Assembly: GCA_964644555.1 (NCBI GenBank)
Contig: CAZXWI010000082.1
Location: forward strand, 1 to 6,812
DNA from: RUG14186 sp964644555
GTDB taxonomy: Bacteria > Bacillota > Clostridia > Eubacteriales > Anaerofustaceae
Direction of reading: 5' to 3'
DNA length: 6,812 nucleotides
Translations under genes and position numbers: made by a program
The notes under the pieces: model-generated
Databases searched by the model: none
Told to the model about the DNA's origin: nothing
What the model saw: the letters and a program-made list of their open reading frames with translations, nothing else
In this document: positions 1 through 4,027 of the stretch, in pieces
Position numbering within the stretch: the first letter of the stretch is position 1
How the letters are laid out: every line of letters starts with the position of its first letter

Positions 1-4
1 ATAT

Positions 5-33
5 ATTATAATATTTATAACTCGTTTTTACAA
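5..33 (-). promoter_or_regulatory. Putative promoter for a gene left of the window
   Basis: On the minus strand a TTGTAA hexamer (33-28) is followed after exactly 17 bases by TATAAT (10-5). This fits a vegetative sigma promoter with two mismatches in the -35 box. It lies just past the stop of the lipoprotein gene and points off the left edge, so the next gene probably starts a new transcription unit. The surroundings are very AT-rich, which makes chance matches more likely. Confidence 0.4.
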
Positions 34-61
34 CAATTCCAAATTAAGTTATTTAATTTAC

Positions 62-1060
62 CTAATTCGACAGCGGTTGGAATGAATTTAGTTCGCTCCT
101 CGTTTTGGGAATTGTGATTAAATTATCCGATATTCTGTTTTCCCAATCCTTTAAGATTTCAGTAGTTACGATTTCCGAATTTTTTATTTCCTCATATGCA
201 CTATCATTTACTCCGATACTTACAATCTTTCCTTTCATAGTGCCGTTATAAAATTCGTCCATAGCCATTCCCAAATATTGCGAAATATTTTCCTTAATGC
301 AATATGTATTGTCATATTGATTGTATTTATGCTCAATTATTGATATTCCCATTTTGGATACTATATTATAAAGTTCATCATTTTGCTGAACAAAGTATAC
401 ATAAGCTGTATTATTGCCTAAAAACTCGGTTAACTTGGTTTTGTCGGTTTCTGTCATATTATCGGTTTTAGTGTAGTAATATTTAACTTCAATTTTAGGA
501 TCAATGCATTTTACTCCTGCTTTAAAACCAACTTCATATTCTATATTGTCCATATATTCATCAATACCTATAATGCATATCTTTTTGCCCGAATCGATAT
601 TTGAGGCGGCATATATTCCCGATAGAAATCCCATTTCGTTGCCCTTAAAGGTAATGCTGTAAATATTTTGCACATCTTGAATATCGTCAAGGCCCATATC
701 TGCATTGGCACCGAGAAGTATAAAGTTAGTATACGGATGGGTTTTTGCTTCCACTACCGCTGTAGCCTCCAACGATGGCGATGTCAAAACGACTAAATCG
801 TAGTCGGCTGCCAATTCTTTGGTAAGTTCGCTGTTATCGTTAACGGCTAAATACATTTTAGTGAGAATCATATTGTATTCTTTGCATTTATCCGATAAAA
901 CATCTACTATATCATCGCAGTAGTAATCGCATTTTTCATATTCACTGTCGATTACGGCAAGAACACGGATTTTACTCACATCTTCAGAATTGCTTTTGCA
1001 AGCTGCAAGGCAAATTACAGATAGAACGCAAACAAGTATTGCAATAAGTTTTCTTTTCAT
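62..1060 (-). CDS. BMP/PnrA-family substrate-binding lipoprotein
   Basis: Likely an extracytoplasmic, membrane-anchored solute receptor that passes a ligand (nucleosides in studied members) to an ABC importer. It has 332 residues from the chosen start. The N-terminus is a lipoprotein signal: basic MKRK, a hydrophobic core, then the lipobox LAAC with the lipidated Cys at residue 21. The mature part alternates beta strands and helices. It includes a first strand near residues 32-37 (RVLAVI), the stretch FKGNEMGFLSGIYAA at about 138-152, which resembles the conserved FK...GYLAG segment of BMP proteins, and GFKAGVK at about 178-184. A start 16 codons upstream (1108) is possible but lies inside trxB and would bury the signal peptide. 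The start at 1060 has AAGGAA 8-9 bases upstream, within the end of trxB, and leaves a one-base gap, suggesting translational coupling. No permease or ATPase gene is in view. The lipoprotein call is firm; BMP membership is good but not certain, and the ligand is unknown. Confidence 0.8.
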   Translation of the reverse strand: MKRKLIAILVCVLSVICLAACKSNSEDVSKIRVLAVIDSEYEKCDYYCDDIVDVLSDKCKEYNMILTKMYLAVNDNSELTKELAADYDLVVLTSPSLEATAVVEAKTHPYTNFILLGANADMGLDDIQDVQNIYSITFKGNEMGFLSGIYAASNIDSGKKICIIGIDEYMDNIEYEVGFKAGVKCIDPKIEVKYYYTKTDNMTETDKTKLTEFLGNNTAYVYFVQQNDELYNIVSKMGISIIEHKYNQYDNTYCIKENISQYLGMAMDEFYNGTMKGKIVSIGVNDSAYEEIKNSEIVTTEILKDWENRISDNLITIPKTRSELNSFQPLSN

Positions 1061-1061
1061 A

Positions 1062-1988
1062 TTACCATTCCTTATCGGAGATGTATTTTTCGGCTTCCAC
1101 TGCGGCAATAGCTCCGTCGGAAGCAGCCGTAATGACTTGGCGAAGTACAGTATTTCTTATATCCCCTGCGGCAAACATTCCCTCTAATGATGTATGCATA
1201 TCGGATGTGGTAATAATATAGCCGTTTGAGTCGATATCAATCAAATCTTTGTATATTTCAGTATTGGGTATATATCCGGCAAAAATAAATATTCCGTCAA
1301 CGCTAAGTTCGGTACATTCCCCTGTTAGAGTATTTTTAAGGCTTAGAGATTCCACAAACATCTTTCCGTTTATCTTCTCCAAAACGGTGTTATACATAAT
1401 GCTTATCTTATCATTTTTCTCAATCTTATCCGATAATATTTTGGCGGCACGAAGATTATCTCTTCTGTGAATCAATACGACTTCGGAAGCAAATTTAGTC
1501 AGATATTCGGCTTCTTTAACAGCCGTATCGCCTCCTCCCACAACGGCCACCTTTCTGTTTTTGAAAAATCCCGCATCGCATGTGGCGCAGTAGGACACTC
1601 CCCTGCCTCTCATTTCCGACTCTCCCGGAACTCCCAATAATCTCGGAAGTGTTCCACCGCAAATAATTACGGCTTTTGATGAAAATGTATTGCCGGAAGT
1701 CGTTGTCAATTCAAATAATTCTCCATTCTTAATTACAGAATCAATCTGCTCGTAAACGAACTCGGCACCGGCTTCTTCGGCTTGTTTGTACATTTGCTGG
1801 GTAAGCGAAAATCCCGTTGAACCAAACTCACTTCCGGGATAATTTTCTATTTCCGAAGTTTGGGTTATAAGCCCACCCACGGTAGCCTTTTCAAATACAA
1901 CAGTTTTCAAAAGCGCCCTTGCCGAATACAATGCTGCGCTAAGCCCTGCAGGGCCTGCTCCCACTATAATAACATCGTAATTATTCAT
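1062..1988 (-). CDS. trxB: Thioredoxin reductase (NADPH, FAD)
   Basis: Cytosolic flavoenzyme that transfers electrons from NADPH through FAD and a redox disulfide to thioredoxin. At 308 residues it has the usual low-molecular-weight TrxB length. In order: FAD-binding GAGPAG (10-15), the redox-active CATCDA with Cys134 and Cys137, the second nucleotide-binding motif GGGDTA (151-156), HRRDNLRA (174-181), whose arginines typically contact the NADPH phosphate, and the C-terminal FAD motif AAGDIR (273-278) followed by QVITAASDGAIAA. Presence of both NADPH-site motifs argues against the ferredoxin- or deazaflavin-dependent relatives that lose them. The ATG at 1988 is preceded by AGAGGTGA (2000-1993), and this Shine-Dalgarno site runs directly out of the TAA stop of trmL, so the two genes are probably translated together. 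The downstream lipoprotein gene starts one base after its stop. No thioredoxin gene is present in the window. Confidence 0.96.
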   Translation of the reverse strand: MNNYDVIIVGAGPAGLSAALYSARALLKTVVFEKATVGGLITQTSEIENYPGSEFGSTGFSLTQQMYKQAEEAGAEFVYEQIDSVIKNGELFELTTTSGNTFSSKAVIICGGTLPRLLGVPGESEMRGRGVSYCATCDAGFFKNRKVAVVGGGDTAVKEAEYLTKFASEVVLIHRRDNLRAAKILSDKIEKNDKISIMYNTVLEKINGKMFVESLSLKNTLTGECTELSVDGIFIFAGYIPNTEIYKDLIDIDSNGYIITTSDMHTSLEGMFAAGDIRNTVLRQVITAASDGAIAAVEAEKYISDKEW

Positions 1989-1999
1989 GACTTCACCTC

Positions 2000-2467
2000 T
2001 TATCTCATATTAAAAAATCCGTTTTGTCTTAGTGCTTCGTATAAGACTATGTTAACCGAATTGGATAAATTTAAACATCGTGCGTTTTCGTTGTCGAGCA
2101 TGGGAATACGTACTCCATTTTCATCAAGCATATTATGTATGTTTTCAGGTACTCCCGATGTTTCGCTGCCGAAAAGCAAATAATCGCCGTCAGTATATTT
2201 AACATCAGCGTAATTGTTTGTTACCTTGCTTGACAATAAATAAATTTTGCCCTCACCCTTTTTTGATAGGAAATCTTCGAAATTATCATATACGAACACA
2301 TTTACATCTTTCCAATAATCAAGGCCTGCTCGTTTTAATGATTTATCGTCAATCTTAAACCCGAGAGGACGAATTAAATGCAAATCAGTGCCTGTTACAG
2401 CACAGGTTCTGGCAATATTTCCCGTATTTTGCGGAATTTGAGGATTAAATAATACTACATTAAACAT
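2000..2467 (-). CDS. trmL: tRNA (cytidine/uridine-34 2'-O)-methyltransferase, SPOUT family
   Basis: TrmL (YibK/CspR type) methylates the ribose 2'-OH of the wobble base in tRNA-Leu isoacceptors using S-adenosylmethionine. The protein is 155 residues, the normal length for this minimal SPOUT enzyme without an extra RNA-binding domain. Motifs in order: the N-terminal IPQNTGNIARTC (11-22), RPLGF (33-37), LKRAGLDYW (44-52), the SAM-knot motif FGSETSGVPE (99-108), and the C-terminal IPM (121-123) plus LNLSNSVNIVLYEALRQ (132-148), which forms the trefoil knot. The start fits the family N-terminus, which begins just before the first strand. No convincing Shine-Dalgarno sequence precedes this ATG; instead a 12-bp hairpin ends 10 bases upstream. 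It is the first gene of a trmL-trxB-lipoprotein cluster. Family assignment is very secure; the exact tRNA substrate is inferred from characterised members. Confidence 0.95.
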   Translation of the reverse strand: MFNVVLFNPQIPQNTGNIARTCAVTGTDLHLIRPLGFKIDDKSLKRAGLDYWKDVNVFVYDNFEDFLSKKGEGKIYLLSSKVTNNYADVKYTDGDYLLFGSETSGVPENIHNMLDENGVRIPMLDNENARCLNLSNSVNIVLYEALRQNGFFNMR

Positions 2468-2477
2468 AACATCAAAT

Positions 2478-2505
2478 AAATCGGCTGCATTACTGCAACC
2501 GATTT
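2478..2505 (-). promoter_or_regulatory. Stable hairpin just upstream of trmL
   Basis: The minus-strand RNA can form a 12-bp stem, with arms AAATCGGTTGCA and TGCAGCCGATTT, closed by a GTAA (GNRA-type) tetraloop. One pair is G-U on this strand but would be C-A on the plus strand, which favours the minus RNA as the functional one. It is followed by TATTTGATGTT and the trmL ATG. It could be a weak terminator for an upstream transcript, an attenuator, or a structure that affects trmL initiation. The function is inferred. Confidence 0.5.
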
Positions 2506-2785
2506 TCCTTTACAAGTTTTTTCTTTGATATCCCATAAACAAATAACAAAATATTTGTATCTGCGATTTTGCAGAATCTGAAGTTATCGGCCTTTGCGGA
2601 TATACTTTTCATGTGTATCCTGCATACACTTAAAACTATGGCAGTAAATAATATTGAGTATATTAAATACGACTGTCGAATATCACATTCGATATTTGTA
2701 ATTATAGCATATCCAAAGTGGAGATAAAACAATAAAAAGAAAACTAAAAAAAATTGACAAGCAAAACAGACCTTCTTTTCTTCGT
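2490..2785 (-). pseudogene. Possible decayed small membrane-protein gene
   Basis: About 102 codons are free of stops in one minus-strand frame (2795-2493), longer than expected by chance in such AT-rich DNA, yet the frame has no normal start. A strong GGGAGG (2796-2791) sits five bases before ACG AAG AAA AGA AGG, which reads as a mutated ATG start followed by KKRR. That frame stops right after a run of eight T on the minus strand (2753-2746). With one more T it joins the long open frame, giving about 98 residues: a basic N-terminus, a hydrophobic segment (SVLLVNFFLVFFLLF), a short linker, a second hydrophobic segment near YLIYSILFTAIVL, and a basic C-terminus ending KENRLQ. Alternatives are a real short protein from the internal ATG at 2612 (40 residues, AGGA upstream) or non-coding leader RNA of trmL. 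I do not recognise a family. Confidence 0.3.
2701..2709 (-). promoter_or_regulatory. trmL: Extended -10 promoter, candidate for the trmL cluster
   Basis: The minus strand reads TGCTATAAT, a perfect extended -10 element. The region 16-18 bases further upstream is only TTTTAT-like, so the -35 box is weak, as is usual for extended -10 promoters. Transcription would start near 2694 and leave a leader of roughly 225 bases before trmL. This is one of two such elements about 110 bases apart. Confidence 0.45.
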
Positions 2786-2810
2786 AATAACCTCCCTAAG
2801 GTAATTTTTT

Positions 2811-2819
2811 ATTATAGCA
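2811..2819 (-). promoter_or_regulatory. Extended -10 promoter upstream of the decayed membrane-protein gene
   Basis: Again TGCTATAAT on the minus strand, with a poor -35 (GTTATT at 17 bases). Predicted transcription starts near 2804, only about eight bases before the GGGAGG site at 2796-2791. Promoter, ribosome site and the ACG codon are therefore spaced like a real gene start, which supports the idea that a gene once began at 2785. It may now feed the trmL cluster. Confidence 0.45.
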
Positions 2820-2870
2820 CTTTGAGTTGTAAAAATAACACTTGTATTCTTTTTTAATAAAAGGGATACA

Positions 2871-2905
2871 TAAAAAAGCAGGTATTGTAGCCGTATTTTA
2901 CGCTT
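2871..2905 (-). repeat. Degenerate second copy of a terminator-like module
   Basis: On the minus strand this stretch has ACGGCTACAATA followed by CCTGCTTTTTTAT. The terminator at 2964-3016 has ACGGCTGCAACATA and CCTTGCTTTTTTAT in the same order and orientation. The copy here lacks the middle part (about GGCAGTGCCCGCAGGT) and part of the left stem arm, so it can no longer form the same hairpin. Common origin by duplication is an inference from these two matched blocks. Confidence 0.35.
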
Positions 2906-2963
2906 ATAGCGGCAATTGAAAAATTTAATTGTAAGGTTTGAAATGTTACTATTTTTTAATAAA

Positions 2964-3016
2964 AAAGCAAGGACCTGCGGGCACTGCCTATGTTGCAGCC
3001 GTTTTTGCCTTGCTTT
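2964..3016 (-). terminator. Intrinsic terminator after the small hypothetical gene
   Basis: The arms AAAGCAAGG (3016-3008) and CCTTGCTTT (2972-2964) pair perfectly over nine bases on the minus strand, followed by further T (TTTATT). The 35-base loop is unusually large and more GC-rich than its surroundings, and can form an inner CTGC/GCAG pairing. It begins four bases after the stop of the gene at 3217-3020, the expected place for its terminator. Confidence 0.65.
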
Positions 3017-3019
3017 GAT

Positions 3020-3217
3020 TTATTTATCTATCATTTTCGTTAATTTCTGTAATTTTGCTTTTGTTTCTTTATCTAATTGCTCAAACAAGTGGTTATTAGA
3101 ATCAAACCCCATTTGCCATGTTCCGTTTGCTTTTGCATTCATTATAATTTTATCTGCCTTTTTGTTATGTTCTCGAAAAATCTTTTCGGCTTCTTTATCA
3201 GCTTGTTTTTTATTCAT
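3020..3217 (-). CDS. Small hypothetical protein, partner of the broken gene upstream
   Basis: A 65-residue, highly charged and probably all-helical protein: a lysine/glutamate-rich N-terminal helix (NKKQADKEAEKIFREHNKKA), a middle stretch GTWQMGFDSNNHLF (about 32-45), and a C-terminal helix ending KMIDK. No signal peptide or membrane segment. The ATG overlaps the frame-restored stop of the upstream pseudogene by eight bases (ATGAATAA), a typical coupled gene pair. The upstream GGAAAA is a weak ribosome site, so translation probably once depended on the upstream gene. From memory, short proteins with a GTW...G.DSNN.LF stretch occur after the same upstream gene in other Firmicute mobile regions, possibly as an immunity or accessory partner; I cannot verify this here. 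The frame is intact and is followed by a terminator, but no promoter is close, so expression is doubtful. Confidence 0.6.
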   Translation of the reverse strand: MNKKQADKEAEKIFREHNKKADKIIMNAKANGTWQMGFDSNNHLFEQLDKETKAKLQKLTKMIDK

Positions 3218-3831
3218 TTTTCCAGCGTTTATAACCTATATTTTTTCCTTTGCTTTGTCAATTATAACGCAATGTTGGTAATTTATTATATTAGCCCAAT
3301 TTTTAGGGACATCATCAATATGTTCAGGTGTACGATTTAATTCATAAGTATAAATTTCATCACAACCACGCAATATATCTAGATCATAGTAAAAGAATAA
3401 TTCTAAATCATCTTTACTGAATGAATAAGTTGTTAAATCTGCTAAATGATTATTTGACACTGATGCTCCTATTAATTCATCACCTAAATCAAAATCGGGG
3501 AATACTCTGTTATTAATACCAAAACATTTATATACATTGCCCGCCTTTGTTATTACGCATGCTGTTTCTATGTTCTCATGTATTGCATTTTTTCAAATTC
3601 TTTCAATTCGGATAATACAATATTTTTATCGTTATAATCAATAGTTTTTAATAAAATCGGTGCTTCGTGCTGTGGAATTTTTGCAAAATCACTACTATTT
3701 GCCCCTAAGCCATAATTATTTATGGTACTTGATGCAATTAAATACTTTTCTTTGTATTCCTCAAAATTCTTTGTTTTGTCAAGTCCATGATAAGAAGCTC
3801 TTTCTTTCAATGCTTCAAGTTCTTCATACTC
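3210..3831 (-). pseudogene. 5'-truncated, twice-frameshifted gene, probably from a phage or mobile element
   Basis: Three coding-like pieces lie end to end in different frames. The first (3831 to about 3594) starts straight after a TGA with no start codon or ribosome site and ends with KEFEK. At the A6 tract on the minus strand (3593-3588) one extra A joins it to a second frame reading ETACVITKAGNVYKCFG, DLGDELIGASVSNNH, YSFSKDDLELFF and DEIYTYELNRTPEHIDD. That frame ends early at another A6 tract (3246-3241); one extra A there gives IGYKRWKNE and a stop at 3212-3210, overlapping the next gene by eight bases. The restored product would have about 207 residues without its N-terminus. The DLG.EL.GASVS.NH stretch, then YSFS.DD, recalls proteins in which it reads SHNHP, a JAB/MPN-like metal-binding pattern, sometimes fused to phage head-morphogenesis proteins. 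Here it reads SNNHL, so a metal site may also be lost. Pseudogene status is well supported; the family is a tentative recollection. Confidence 0.65.
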
Positions 3832-3852
3832 TCAAATGCGAAAATAAATAAA

Positions 3853-3887
3853 AATAAGCGTACCACAATTTTAATGATACGCTTATT
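3853..3887 (-). terminator. Intrinsic terminator downstream of ppdK
   Basis: The minus-strand RNA forms a 13-bp stem, arms AATAAGCGTATCA (3887-3875) and TGGTACGCTTATT (3865-3853), with a nine-base loop, followed by TTTTATTTATTTT. The single non-Watson-Crick pair is U-G on this strand but A-C on the plus strand, so the minus strand is the likely functional direction. It is the first good terminator after ppdK, 140 bases past its stop, and sits only 21 bases before the truncated pseudogene, cutting that gene off from upstream transcription. Confidence 0.75.
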
Positions 3888-3898
3888 GCAACTTAATT

Positions 3899-3916
3899 TT
3901 AATCAAGGTTGATTAA
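3899..3916. repeat. 18-base near-perfect palindrome
   Basis: TTAATCAA-GG-TTGATTAA: two eight-base arms are exact reverse complements around a GG centre. It covers the stop of the 36-codon frame and lies 12 bases from the terminator stem. It could be a protein-binding site, a recombination end or chance; nothing else supports one reading. Confidence 0.3.
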
Positions 3917-4009
3917 TACACTTACACTTGTATCTCGCCACTGATTTTTCCTTACATATTCGCTGTTAGATTTTCGGTAGGCTACTGACGGCTCAAAAGA
4001 AGAAGTAAA
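3899..4009 (-). other. Unidentified 36-codon reading frame, possible gene 3' end
   Basis: Between the ppdK stop and the terminator one minus-strand frame is open for 36 codons with protein-like composition, including EPSVAYRKSNSEYV, RKNQWRDTSVSV and INLD before a TAA. It has no start codon or ribosome site and is preceded by a TGA at 4012-4010. It ends 12 bases before the terminator stem, as the 3' end of a gene would. I do not recognise it. It may equally be ordinary intergenic sequence open by chance. Confidence 0.2.
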
Positions 4010-4027
4010 TCAAATGAAAGAGAACTC

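Noticed and set aside
41..59. AAATTAA/TTAATTT inverted repeat after the lipoprotein stop as a terminator
   Set aside because: The seven-base stem has only A-T pairs and no clear T-run after it, too weak to call. The end of that transcript is not resolved.
2754..2782. Plus-strand TTGACA as a -35 box
   Set aside because: At 17 bases downstream only TTTCTT is found, with no usable -10 box and no plus-strand gene following.
2916..3340. Plus-strand frames of 121 and 87 codons across 2916-3340
   Set aside because: They run through the terminator and opposite the small minus-strand gene and pseudogene. Their hydrophobic, phenylalanine-rich translations reflect A-rich coding on the other strand.
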